This document shows positions 27,469 through 37,100 of a stretch of DNA of 57,113 nucleotides, piece by piece; position 1 is the stretch's first letter, and the number at the start of each line of letters is the position of its first letter. The stretch is from Deltaproteobacteria bacterium (GTDB taxonomy: Bacteria; Bdellovibrionota; JACOXK01), in assembly GCA_016186995.1 (NCBI GenBank), contig JACPKQ010000025.1, positions 1 to 57,113 of the forward strand, given 5' to 3'. A program made the translations under genes and the position numbers. The notes under the pieces are model-generated. The model saw nothing but the letters and a program-made list of their open reading frames with translations. It was not told where the DNA came from and searched no databases.

Positions 27469-28512
27469 TTAGAAGTTATAAGGTTTGCGAATGTGTTTTT
27501 TTGAATAGGCAGGATGTGAAAGAGCCTCTTGCGCACGCTGCCATCCATAATCCCACTGGGCAGATGCTTTTCTAAAAAACTCTTTTTTGTCTACAGGTGT
27601 ACCATTGACAACCTTTCCTTTGATATAATGGGATTGTGGATCAAACCCATTATTTTTCATAAATTCTTGATAATCACTGATGTCAATCCATCGTTCAACA
27701 GCAGTTTGTGAGGTGATAAATTGATAGCGTTGAATGTTGTCATATCCATAAAAATGACGAAGCACTATTTGATCAATGGATCGAAAAAGGGGTGAATAGA
27801 GCATAATAATTCTCTGAGAAAGCTTCGCGGCCAATTCCAAAGGATACAAATCAATACTACCACTGAAATAAAGTACACCCTCTTTTTCAAAGGGGTTGAG
27901 TAAGAAAGGATCTGCAATAGCCGCGCGCGCAGCTTCAGAAAACTTCCAGTCTGTAAGAGTTGCAGTTTCAGTTTTTAAAAAAGAATGTGGAAATTGTGTG
28001 GCGATGGGTGAAGGGAAATCTTTTAAAAGTTTTGCCGTTTCAACATCTGTAAAGAAAACCTCTTGTAAAAATTTTGAATGATCTTGAATGAGTCGGCCTG
28101 CTGTCATAATAAATCTGGGTGTTGTAGGTGAGAAAAATCGATCAAAGAGTGGCAAGTCAAGAGTTTTGGATATGTGAAAAATGTTTCTATCTAAAAAATC
28201 TGGAGTGTAGGAAAAAAATTTAGAAAGAGAGTGCTGAAGCTTCATCTTTGTAAGACGAAATAAAAGATAGGGGATAAAGTCGTTCTGAAGTTTGGCCTTG
28301 TGGAGGAGGTTGTAAAACTCAAGAGACTGAATATATTTTTTTTGATCTTCGCAATCTGGGAATTTATTTATAATAGCTTCAGCCAGCGCGCCCCCACAAC
28401 TTGCGATAATCACATCAGGATGGAGTCCACTTTCATGTAGAGCTGCTAAAATTCCTAAATGAAGTGCAAAGTTAAAGCTCGACCCTGCTAATATAACTGC
28501 ACATTCAGTCAC
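27469..28512 (-). CDS. Patatin-like protein with both catalytic positions substituted
   Basis: 347 residues from GTG at 28512, one base after the dcd stop, with AAGG overlapping the end of dcd. The frame extends into dcd, but that is not used. The N-terminus aligns with patatins: AVILAGSSFNFALHLGILAAL for the glycine-rich oxyanion loop, and DVIIASCGGALAEAI where patatins have GTSAGAL, placing Cys39 at the nucleophile. The DGG of the dyad reads SGS (217-219) in VLYFSGSIDLYPLE. Canonical phospholipase activity is therefore unlikely unless Cys39 acts as nucleophile. A lipid-binding or regulatory role is inference. Translationally coupled to dcd. Confidence 0.75.
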   Translation of the reverse strand: MTECAVILAGSSFNFALHLGILAALHESGLHPDVIIASCGGALAEAIINKFPDCEDQKKYIQSLEFYNLLHKAKLQNDFIPYLLFRLTKMKLQHSLSKFFSYTPDFLDRNIFHISKTLDLPLFDRFFSPTTPRFIMTAGRLIQDHSKFLQEVFFTDVETAKLLKDFPSPIATQFPHSFLKTETATLTDWKFSEAARAAIADPFLLNPFEKEGVLYFSGSIDLYPLELAAKLSQRIIMLYSPLFRSIDQIVLRHFYGYDNIQRYQFITSQTAVERWIDISDYQEFMKNNGFDPQSHYIKGKVVNGTPVDKKEFFRKASAQWDYGWQRAQEALSHPAYSKKHIRKPYNF

Positions 28513-28513
28513 A

Positions 28514-29068
28514 CTACAACCTTGGTAAAACAATACCTCGCTGTGATTGATATTTTCCTTTTCGATCTGCGTAAGAGATTTCACACTCTTCATCAGATTC
28601 AAAAAAGAGTACTTGCGCTATCCCTTCATGAGAATAAATTTTTGCAGGAAGCGGAGTTGTGTTTGAAATTTCAAGTGTAACATAACCTTCCCATTCAGGC
28701 TCAAAAGGCGTGACATTCACAATAATGCCACAGCGGGCGTAGGTTGATTTACCAACACAAATAGTGATGACATTGCGAGGAATTCTAAAATATTCCACTG
28801 TGCGTGCAAGAGCAAAAGAATTAGGGGGAACAATGCACACATCCCCCTTAAAATTTACAAAAGAGGAAGAATCAAAATTTTTTGGATCAATAAGAGAATT
28901 ATTAACATTTGTAAATATTTTAAATTCATTACTTACGCGAATATCATATCCGTAAGAAGACACTCCATAAGAAATAGCACCATTTTTAACCTGAGTTGCC
29001 ACAAAAGGCTCAATCATTCCTTCCTTTTGTGCCATCTTTTTAATCCATTTATCTGATTTAATAGCCAT
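28514..29068 (-). CDS. dcd: dCTP deaminase
   Basis: 184 residues with the trimeric dUTPase-fold signatures: [48 protein letters not shown] (catalytic Glu) and GKYQSQRGI at the C-terminal nucleotide clamp. It deaminates dCTP to dUTP for dTMP synthesis. AAGGAGG 6 nt before the ATG is one of the best ribosome-binding sites in the window. Confidence 0.96.
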   Translation of the reverse strand: MAIKSDKWIKKMAQKEGMIEPFVATQVKNGAISYGVSSYGYDIRVSNEFKIFTNVNNSLIDPKNFDSSSFVNFKGDVCIVPPNSFALARTVEYFRIPRNVITICVGKSTYARCGIIVNVTPFEPEWEGYVTLEISNTTPLPAKIYSHEGIAQVLFFESDEECEISYADRKGKYQSQRGIVLPRL

Positions 29069-29079
29069 TTCAAGCCTCC

Positions 29080-29769
29080 TTACTGAACTGTCATTATAAA
29101 ACGTTGTGGTTTTTTCTCATGAGAAAGAGGATTAAAAACTTCTTTCTCTTCCGATAGAGAAACAAATGTTGGGTCTGATGTAAAGATGATAATTTTATTT
29201 TTTGCATAAAAAGTTTTAAATGTGTCTTTCGCCATCGGAAAAGAAGTGGTGTTAAAATTATCTACTTGAATTTTAATCCATGTATCCAAGTAGGTTCTGA
29301 GATAATATTTTTTTCCTTCAAGTGGATACCATGTTTGATTTGTATCCACGTTCATCATAAGAGCTTCTTGTATTTCAGGCTTTTGTTCGATGTGGGGTTT
29401 TTTTCCTGAATAAAAAAAGAAGCCTGCTAGAACAAGTATGGCTACACCAATGGGTAAAAGAAATTTTTGCCAAAAAGGTTTTATTTTTTTAGTGGGTGGT
29501 TTTTGGAGGGTGGGTTGTGGCAGTTCTTTAAATTTTTGAGCAAGATAGGCCTCATATCTTACAATGACATCTTTCCCTCTTAACCCCAGATGGCTGGCAT
29601 AGGCCTTGATAAACCCTTTTACAAAGGTGGGTGAGGGGAGGTTTTCAAAATCGTCAGCCTCCAGTTTTTTAAGAATGTGAAAATTAATTTTCGTGGCTGC
29701 AGAGATTTCTTTTAAGTTAATTTGTCTGAGAGTTCTTTCCCTCTTAAGGTATTGCCCAAATGTTTCCAA
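29080..29769 (-). CDS. rodZ: RodZ-like helix-turn-helix membrane protein
   Basis: 229 residues from TTG at 29769, chosen because AAAAGAGG lies just upstream, right after the trxA stop. An earlier in-frame TTG at 29799 is inside trxA. The N-terminal HTH domain reads [34 protein letters not shown] and continues [16 protein letters not shown] basic-proline linker, one membrane helix (near residues 118-140) and a periplasmic beta-rich domain follow. In RodZ the HTH binds MreB, which links this gene to the mre operon 4.5 kb away. Confidence 0.87.
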   Translation of the reverse strand: METFGQYLKRERTLRQINLKEISAATKINFHILKKLEADDFENLPSPTFVKGFIKAYASHLGLRGKDVIVRYEAYLAQKFKELPQPTLQKPPTKKIKPFWQKFLLPIGVAILVLAGFFFYSGKKPHIEQKPEIQEALMMNVDTNQTWYPLEGKKYYLRTYLDTWIKIQVDNFNTTSFPMAKDTFKTFYAKNKIIIFTSDPTFVSLSEEKEVFNPLSHEKKPQRFIMTVQ

Positions 29770-29782
29770 AAAAGTGCCTCTT

Positions 29783-30109
29783 TTAAAGTGTTCCGTCAAA
29801 GAAACTTTTCAAATCGTCGACAGACTGGTCCCCAACGACTTGATTAGTTGCTTCACCATCTTTAAAAGCAATGAGTGTTGGGATACCTCGAATGCCAAAC
29901 TGTGCAGGTGTTCTTTGATTTTGATCGACATTCATTTTAACAACTCTTACTTTTCCAGTGTAATTCTGTGCTACTTGATCAATTTTAGGGGCTAAAGCTT
30001 TGCAAGGGCCACACCATTCTGCCCAAAAATCAACAATAATAGGTACGGGTGAGTTGAGTACTTCTTCTTCAAAACTACTATCTGTTACTTCTGTTACATG
30101 ACCTGACAT
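29783..30109 (-). CDS. trxA: Thioredoxin
   Basis: 108 residues with active site WCGPC (32-36) and cis-proline GIPTL. A standard-length cytosolic disulfide reductase. GTGAGG precedes the ATG. First gene of a minus-strand run trxA-rodZ-dcd-patatin-like, divergent from gmhA across 60 nt that contain a palindrome. Confidence 0.98.
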   Translation of the reverse strand: MSGHVTEVTDSSFEEEVLNSPVPIIVDFWAEWCGPCKALAPKIDQVAQNYTGKVRVVKMNVDQNQRTPAQFGIRGIPTLIAFKDGEATNQVVGDQSVDDLKSFFDGTL

Positions 30110-30126
30110 TTTGTGACCTCACTTTT

Positions 30127-30142
30127 ACTGTATTGACAGTAT
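30127..30142. promoter_or_regulatory. Palindrome between trxA and gmhA
   Basis: TACTGT-ATTG-ACAGTA is a perfect inverted repeat in the centre of the divergent intergenic region, overlapping a TTGACA (30133-30138) oriented toward gmhA. It could be an operator for both genes. It resembles a LexA box but the spacing is N4, not N8. Confidence 0.35.
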
Positions 30143-30169
30143 ATTTTTCTTCTCTTAGTGTTTCTTTTT

Positions 30170-30742
30170 ATGGAAAATCTTATCGATAATATAGTAAGTC
30201 AAAGTATTGAAGTCAAACTTGAATTTTTTAAAAAAAGTAAAAAAACCTTAGTCAAACTTTCTCACGAAATTGCAGATGCTTTTAAAAGAGGAAATAAACT
30301 TCTCATTTTTGGAAATGGTGGAAGTGCTGCTGATGCTCAACATTTAGCAGCTGAGTTTGTGAATCGTATGCTTATCGAAAGACCACCACTTCCTGCTTTA
30401 GCTTTAACAACAGACTCTTCTATTTTAACCAGTGTGAGTAACGATTATTCTTATAAAGAGATTTTTTCAAAACAGATTAAAGCTTTGGGGAGAAAAGGAG
30501 ACATTGCTTTTGGTATTAGTACAAGTGGTAAATCTGAAAATGTTGTTGAGGCACTCAAAGTGGCTTCTAAGTTGGGACTTAAAACAGCTTCTATGACTGG
30601 AGGAGATGGCGGGGATGTAGCACCTCTTTCAGATTATAGTCTTAATGTTTCTTTGGGTAAGAATGCACCTCGTACCCAAGAGACACATCTTATTGTACTT
30701 CATATTATTGCTGAACTAGTTGACCGTATTTTATTTCCGTGA
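30170..30742 (+). CDS. gmhA: Phosphoheptose isomerase (sedoheptulose 7-phosphate isomerase)
   Basis: 190 residues of the SIS fold: LLIFGNGGSAADAQHLAAEFVNR, ALTTDSSILTSVSNDY, FGISTSGKSENVVEAL, and APRTQETHLIVLHIIAELVD (catalytic Glu and His). It makes D-glycero-D-manno-heptose 7-phosphate, the first step to LPS core heptose. ATG 30170 is preferred; an in-frame GTG sits four codons earlier. No strong ribosome-binding site is seen. Confidence 0.95.
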   Translation: MENLIDNIVSQSIEVKLEFFKKSKKTLVKLSHEIADAFKRGNKLLIFGNGGSAADAQHLAAEFVNRMLIERPPLPALALTTDSSILTSVSNDYSYKEIFSKQIKALGRKGDIAFGISTSGKSENVVEALKVASKLGLKTASMTGGDGGDVAPLSDYSLNVSLGKNAPRTQETHLIVLHIIAELVDRILFP

Positions 30743-31002
30743 AAAATATACTAGGTAACTTTATTTCTATGTCACCCTGAACACCCACTTTCGTGAGTGC
30801 AGGCTCCGTGAAGGGTATAATACGAATTATATTCTTCGCATGCGCTCAGAATGACAGCATTCGAGTCTATGTCAAAAAATGGTTACTGTCTGGAGCGGAA
30901 ATAAAGCGCAGTCTTCGCCCGGGATGACAGAGTGCTTTTTGAACAGAATCTGAAGTTACAGAACCTAGACTTTTTAGAAAGACTCTGTTTATATGAGCTA
31001 TA
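30743..31002. repeat. Intergenic dispersed repeats
   Basis: Holds GGGTATAATACGAATTATAT (30813-30832, exact match to 5521-5540, with TATAAT/ATTATA palindrome), a CTCAGAATGACA tail, the TTCGAGTCTATGTC...AAAATGGTTAC module seen near 27247, 43430 and 48240, and a CCCGGGATGACAGAG half-palindrome near 30918. No gene. Confidence 0.65.
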
Positions 31003-31467
31003 ATGTTCAAGTTCGAAAAACCAAGTTTAATAAGTCGTGCCATTGCAAAGGCGCTCGATTTCGTTATTTTACTTCTCATCACCTATCCCGTGCATCTTTT
31101 TCTTCCACCTTTGGCAGATTTAGTTGCGGTTGTTTTTGTTTTTGTTGCCGATGCTTTTCCAGGGGGACGTTCTCCAGGAAAACGTATGTTACAGCTTATG
31201 ACGGTTCATGTAGAGACGGGGAAGCCTTGTGGACTCAAACAATCACTCATTCGAAATCTTCCTTTTGGGCTGTTTATATTTTTTGCGGTGATCCCTACAG
31301 GACTGGGTTATGTATTTCTCTTTTTTGTTTCTCTGCCTCTTATTATTTTGGAAGTGTACTTGCTCTTAACCCTTGATTCTCAAAGAAGGTTAGGGGATGT
31401 TATTGCAGATACAGTCGTTGTTAAAGCTCCACTCGATGATCCAGATAAATTGCCTGGGGAATCCTAA
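31003..31467 (+). CDS. RDD family membrane protein
   Basis: 154 residues with the RDD pattern: SRAIAKALDFVILLLI (Arg and Asp in helix 1), SPGKRMLQLMTV after a short loop, and a later helical hairpin ending RRLGDVIADTVVV (Asp). Three to four membrane helices. Family members have been linked to ion exchange and other transport, but most are uncharacterised. It ends 2 nt before polA and probably shares its transcript. Confidence 0.85.
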   Translation: MFKFEKPSLISRAIAKALDFVILLLITYPVHLFLPPLADLVAVVFVFVADAFPGGRSPGKRMLQLMTVHVETGKPCGLKQSLIRNLPFGLFIFFAVIPTGLGYVFLFFVSLPLIILEVYLLLTLDSQRRLGDVIADTVVVKAPLDDPDKLPGES

Positions 31468-31469
31468 AC

Positions 31470-34169
31470 ATGCGGAAGTTGTATATCGTTGACGGAAGCT
31501 CTTATTTTTTCAGGGCTTACTTTGCTGTAACACCTCTTTCGACTTCAAAAGGACTTCCTACAAACGCCATTTTTGGTTTTTCAAACATGCTTCTTAAATT
31601 GATTCAAGATTTTAGGCCTCAATATTTAGCTATTGCTTTTGATACCAAAGCTAGAAGTTTTCGAAAGGAAATGTATGAGGATTATAAAGCCAATCGGGAA
31701 GAGATGCCAGATGATTTAGCTCCTCAAATTCCCTATATTAAAAGAGTCGTTGAAGCTTTTGAGATACCAGTGCTTCAGAAGGAAGGATTTGAGGCTGACG
31801 ATATTATAGCAACCCTTGTCAAAAGATATGAAAAAGAAGGTTGGGAGATTGTGATTATTTCAGCGGATAAAGATCTCATGCAGCTTGTAAATGAAAAAGT
31901 GATGATGTTTGACACCATGAGAAATAAAAAATTCGATACACAGGCCGTTCAAGAAAAATTTGGTGTTCCGCCACGTTGCATCATGGATGTTTTAGCTTTG
32001 GCAGGAGATTCTTCTGACAATATTCCTGGTGTTCCTAATATTGGTATTAAAACAGCGGCAAAACTTCTTTCAGATTTTGGTTCTTTAGATGAAATTTATA
32101 AGCATCTAGATAAACTCTCACCTAAACAAAAAGAAAGTCTTACCCTTTTTAAGGAAAATGCTTATTTAAGTAGAGATCTGGTCCGGCTTGATACAAACGT
32201 TGAAGTAAAAGTAAGCGAAAAAGATCTTTCTTACAGTGGTTTTAATCAAGAAAAGCTAAGCACTTTATTTAAAGAATTGGAGTTTAATAAATTGATTAAA
32301 GATTTGGGTTTAAAATCTGAAAAACAAAAATCTCTCATTTCTTACGAGCATTATACTTATCTAAAAAATAAAAAAGAATGGACAAGTTTTTTAAAAAAAC
32401 TTTTTGTCCAAAAAGCAGTTTCTTTTGATTTCGAAACGACCGGCCTCAACACAAAAATTGCAGATTTGGTGGGTGTTTCCTTTGCGTTTCACGATGGTTT
32501 TACGTGTTATGTGCCTATAGGGCACAAAGAAGTTCCAGAAGATGTAGAACAGGTTCCACTCGAAGAAGTACTTCAAAAACTAAAACCCTTTTTTGAAAGT
32601 GAAAGTATTAAAAAAATAGGACAAAATCTTAAATATGAATATCACGTTCTTAAGAAATACGGCATCTCTTTAAGGGGAATTCAAGATGATACGATGATTT
32701 CTTCTTATCTTATAAATCCAGAGATGGCTCATAATCTTGATGCCTTGGCTCTTCAGTATCTTAATCACCAAAATATTACTTATGATGAAGTTGTTGGAAA
32801 TAAAACAGAAGAGGGTAAAAAGAAACGTAAACAAAAGGGTGAGGTTGAGAAAACTTTTGCTGATGTTGATTTAAAAAAGGCTTATCTTTATGCCTGTGAA
32901 GATGCCGATGTTACTTTAAAATTATCTTACATTTTTAGAGAGAAGCTCAAAGAGCTAGAACTTCTCAAGCTTTATGAAGAGATTGAAGTGCCGCTTATTC
33001 CTATTTTAGGAGATATGGAGCACGAAGGTATTAAATTAGACATCGCTTTTTTAAACAAACTGTCTCATGAAATGAAAGAGGAACTGCAAGGTTTGGAAAA
33101 GAAGATTTTCGAAATGGCGGGGACCCCATTTAATATTAGTTCCCCCAAACAACTTTCGCAGATTTTATTTGAAAAATTAAAAATGCCAATTCTTCAAAAA
33201 ACAAAAACAGGACCTTCTACAAATGAAGCTGTTTTAAAAAAATTATCAGAAAAGTACGAGTTGCCGACATCGCTTTTGAATTTTCGAGAGCTTTCAAAGT
33301 TAAAATCAACTTATGTCGATGCTTTGATGAATTTGGCAGATCCTAAAACCCATCGAGTGCATACTTCTTATCAGCAAACGATTGTGGCTACTGGAAGACT
33401 TTCTTCAACAAACCCTAACCTTCAGAATATTCCGATTCGAACTCCACGTGGAAAACAAATTAGAAAGGCTTTTATAGCTCAAAAAGGATCAGTTCTTCTT
33501 TCTTGTGATTACTCTCAAGTAGAGCTGAGAATTTTAGCTCATTTATCACAAGATGAAGCGCTCGTGAAAGCTTTTAAAAGTGGTGAAGATATTCACTCTA
33601 TGACAGCTCAAGAGATTTTTCAGAAAAAGAAAATTTCTGAGGAAGAAAGACGTATCGCTAAAGCTATTAACTTTGGTATTATTTATGGACAAAGTTCTTT
33701 TGGGTTAGCCCACGCTCTTAAAATACCTCAAGAAGAGGCTGCTTCTTATATTGAAGCTTATTTTAAAAAATATCATGGGGTTCATGAATTTATTCAAAAA
33801 ACCCTTTATGAAGCTCGTAAAACAGGTTTTACAACAACTCTTTTAGGGCGTCGCAGATACCACCCCAACTTGAGAAGCCCTAATGAAATGCTTAAGAGAG
33901 CCGCTGAAAGGGTGGCTGTGAATGCCCCTATTCAAGGAAGCGCTTCAGATCTTATTAAAAAAGCTATGATCTCACTGTGGAAATTTTTAAAAGATAACAA
34001 GTATAAAACAGAGCTTCTCCTTCAAGTTCATGATGAACTTATTTTAGAAATTCCTCATGATGAAGAAAAGGTTATTTCTCCAAAGGTGGTTCACATTATG
34101 GAAAATGCCTTAAAACTTTCTGTGCCATTAAAAGTGGATCTTTATAAAGGCGAAAACTGGGATAAGTAA
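31470..34169 (+). CDS. polA: DNA polymerase I
   Basis: 899 residues with all three domains. The 5'-3' exonuclease (1-290) has YIVDGSSYFFRAYFA and GDSSDNIPGVPNIGIKTA. The 3'-5' exonuclease (about 305-490) has the intact DFETTGL acidic pair, so proofreading should be active. The polymerase has TGRLSSTNPNLQNIPIR, DYSQVELRILAHLS, RRIAKAINFGIIYG and QVHDELILE. A KKKRKQKG basic loop inside the exonuclease domain is a small lineage-specific insert. Ends on the dnaE start. Confidence 0.98.
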   Translation: MRKLYIVDGSSYFFRAYFAVTPLSTSKGLPTNAIFGFSNMLLKLIQDFRPQYLAIAFDTKARSFRKEMYEDYKANREEMPDDLAPQIPYIKRVVEAFEIPVLQKEGFEADDIIATLVKRYEKEGWEIVIISADKDLMQLVNEKVMMFDTMRNKKFDTQAVQEKFGVPPRCIMDVLALAGDSSDNIPGVPNIGIKTAAKLLSDFGSLDEIYKHLDKLSPKQKESLTLFKENAYLSRDLVRLDTNVEVKVSEKDLSYSGFNQEKLSTLFKELEFNKLIKDLGLKSEKQKSLISYEHYTYLKNKKEWTSFLKKLFVQKAVSFDFETTGLNTKIADLVGVSFAFHDGFTCYVPIGHKEVPEDVEQVPLEEVLQKLKPFFESESIKKIGQNLKYEYHVLKKYGISLRGIQDDTMISSYLINPEMAHNLDALALQYLNHQNITYDEVVGNKTEEGKKKRKQKGEVEKTFADVDLKKAYLYACEDADVTLKLSYIFREKLKELELLKLYEEIEVPLIPILGDMEHEGIKLDIAFLNKLSHEMKEELQGLEKKIFEMAGTPFNISSPKQLSQILFEKLKMPILQKTKTGPSTNEAVLKKLSEKYELPTSLLNFRELSKLKSTYVDALMNLADPKTHRVHTSYQQTIVATGRLSSTNPNLQNIPIRTPRGKQIRKAFIAQKGSVLLSCDYSQVELRILAHLSQDEALVKAFKSGEDIHSMTAQEIFQKKKISEEERRIAKAINFGIIYGQSSFGLAHALKIPQEEAASYIEAYFKKYHGVHEFIQKTLYEARKTGFTTTLLGRRRYHPNLRSPNEMLKRAAERVAVNAPIQGSASDLIKKAMISLWKFLKDNKYKTELLLQVHDELILEIPHDEEKVISPKVVHIMENALKLSVPLKVDLYKGENWDK

Positions 34170-37100
34170 TGTCTTTTGTTCATCTGCACAATCACACTCA
34201 ATACAGCCTTCTTAAAGGTGCTTTAAGAATGACCCCACTTTTGCAAACAGTGGCGAGGTTTAACATGGATGCGTGCGCCATTACCGATCATTGTAATTTG
34301 TTTGGTGCGATTGATTTTTATTCTCAGGCAAAAGAGTTTGGTATTAAACCCATTATTGGTTGTGAGGTGAATGTTGAAAGAGAAGGACATTCCGGACTTG
34401 AAGGGCAAAAAAATATTCTCTGTGACCACCTTGTTCTTCTGGCAATGGATTTTAAAGGATATCAAAATCTGTGTCGTCTTGTTTCTATTGCACACGAGAA
34501 CGAATACTTAGGTGTTTCTTATATTAACAAAGAAACTTTGGAAAAATACTCTCAAGGACTCATTTGTCTTTCAGGTGGGTTGCAAGGAGAAATACCGAGA
34601 CTTATTTTAGAATCGCAACTTGATAAGGCAATGCGTGAGACCCTGTGGTATCAAAAAGTATTTCAGAATCGTTACTATCTTGAACTTCAAAGACATGGGC
34701 TTAAACAAGAAAGTCGTGTAGAGCCACATCTTAAAAAATTAAGTCATGATTTTAATATTCCACTTGTGGCGACAAACAACTGTCATTACTTAAAACAAGA
34801 AGAGGCTCAATATCACGATGTTCTTTTGTGTATTGCCGCTGGAAGAACTTTAAACAATAGAGTTTCACTTCACTCAGATCAATTCTATTTAAAAAGCGTT
34901 GAAGAGATGCAAGAGCTCTTTAAAGATATTCCGCAAGCTATTAAAAATACACAAGAAATTTCAAGTCGTTGTCAAGTTGATTTTAAATTTCATGAGTATC
35001 AAATGCCTCACTTTGCCCCACCTGAAGGAAAAACGCTTGATAATTATTTTACAGAGCTTGCGCTTCAAGGGCTTTATGAAAGATTTAAGCACGATGAAAT
35101 TTTAGAGAGCACACTTCGAGAAAAGTATACTACTCGCCTTAAGGAAGAAATCACTATTATCTGTAATATGGGATTTTCTGGATACTTTTTGATTGTCGCT
35201 GATTTTGTCAGTTTTGCGCGTAAAAAAGGAATACCGGTTGGAGTAGGGCGAGGTTCTGCAGTTGGAAGTTTGGTTGCTTATTCATTGGGAATTATTGATA
35301 TCGATCCTTTGAAATATGATCTTATTTTTGAAAGGTTTTTAAATCCTGAACGTGTTTCTATGCCTGACGTGGATATGGATTTTTGCCAGGACAGAAGGGA
35401 TGAAGTGATAGAATATGTTTGTAGTAAATATGGAAGAGAAAAGGTGGCTCACATTATTACATTTGGAACATTACAAGCCAAGGGCGTTATTCGTGATGTA
35501 GGGCGTGTTTTTGGACTACCTTATACAAGAGTCGATGCTATCGCAAAACTTGTGCCCAATGTTTTAGGTATTACTTTGAAAGATGCATTCCGGGAAGAAC
35601 CTAAACTTCTTGAAATTGCAGAAACAGATAAAACAGTAAAACAAGTTTTAGAATGTGCAGAGGCTTTAGAAGGTTTGTACCGGCATGCTTCTATTCACGC
35701 TGCAGGTGTTGTGATTTCTAACCAAGATATGGTGAATCTTGTTCCCCTTTTCAAAGGAAAAGAGGGCGAGGTTGTGACTCAATACGATATGAAGAATCTT
35801 GAGAAGTTAGGGCTTATTAAGTTTGACTTCTTGGGCCTTAAAACACTCACTGTCATTGATAATGCTATAAAACTCATTCGAGGAGAAAAAAATCCACAAT
35901 TTGATTTAAGAAAGATTTCTGTAGAGGATCATGAAATTTATAAACAAATTGCAAGAGGCGATACGATGGGACTGTTCCAATTTGAATCTCGAGGGATGCG
36001 AGATTTGTGTTTAAGAGTACAACCCCATTGCCTTTCTGATCTTATTGCTATTAATGCACTTTTTAGACCTGGTCCTTTAGGGCGTGTTGATGAGTTTATC
36101 GATCGAAAACATGGGCGAATGAAGCTGGAGTACGAGCTTCCAGAGCTTGAAGAAACCTTAAAAGAAACTTATGGGGTTATGCTTTATCAAGAGCAGGTTA
36201 TGAAAGTAGCTCACAAGCTTGCCAATTACTCTTTGGGAGAAGCGGATCTTTTAAGACGAGCCATGGGCAAGAAAATTCCTAAAGAGATGGCTAAGCAAAA
36301 GGTACGTTTCCTTGAAGGAGCTAAACAAAATAAAATTGATTTAAATACGGCTTCCACTATTTTTGATCAAATGGCTAAATTTGCCGAATACGGATTTAAT
36401 AAATCTCATAGTGCTGCTTACGCATATATAGGATATCAAACAGCCTATCTCAAACATTATTATCCTTTAGAATTTTTTGCAGCTCTTATGACAACAGAAA
36501 TGGAGAATGAAGATAAGCTGACTCGATATATTAAATACTGTTTAGATGAAGCTATACCTGTTTATCCACCTGATATTTATAAAAGTAGTTACACTTTTAA
36601 AGTTGAGGGCGAAGGAATTCGTTTTGGTTTAGGAGGAATTAAAAATATAGGAGCGGCCGCTATAGAAGCCTTGATTGAAGCTCGACAAATGCACAAGCAT
36701 TTTAGATCATTGTATCATTTGTGTGAGGTCGTTGATTTAAGACGTGTGAATAAAAAAATTTTAGAAAACCTTATTAAAGCAGGGGCTTTAGATTCTTTGG
36801 GTGCCACAAGAGCTCAAATGATGGAAGTTTTGGTAGAGGCGATGGATCAGGGCGTAAACCTTCAAAAAGATAAAATGAGTGGGCAGACAAATCTTTTTGG
36901 TGCTTTGAGTGGCGCTCATGCAAAAGAAAAAGCCTATCCTGAAATACCTGAGTGGCCTAAACTTCAAAAACTTTATTTTGAAAAACAAACTTTGGGGATT
37001 TATTTGACAGGCCATCCCCTTGAAGATTTTACAAAGCACATCGCTTGGTATACGCCATACCACAGTCAAAACCTTAAAACGGCCGAAGATAAATCAGAGA

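Noticed and set aside
28513-28602. N-terminal extension of the patatin-like protein
   Set aside because: It is dcd coding sequence in another frame; the GTG at 28512 has its own AAGG site and starts the fold directly.
30127-30142. LexA (SOS) box
   Set aside because: CTGT and ACAG are separated by 4 nt instead of 8, and neither neighbour is an SOS gene.
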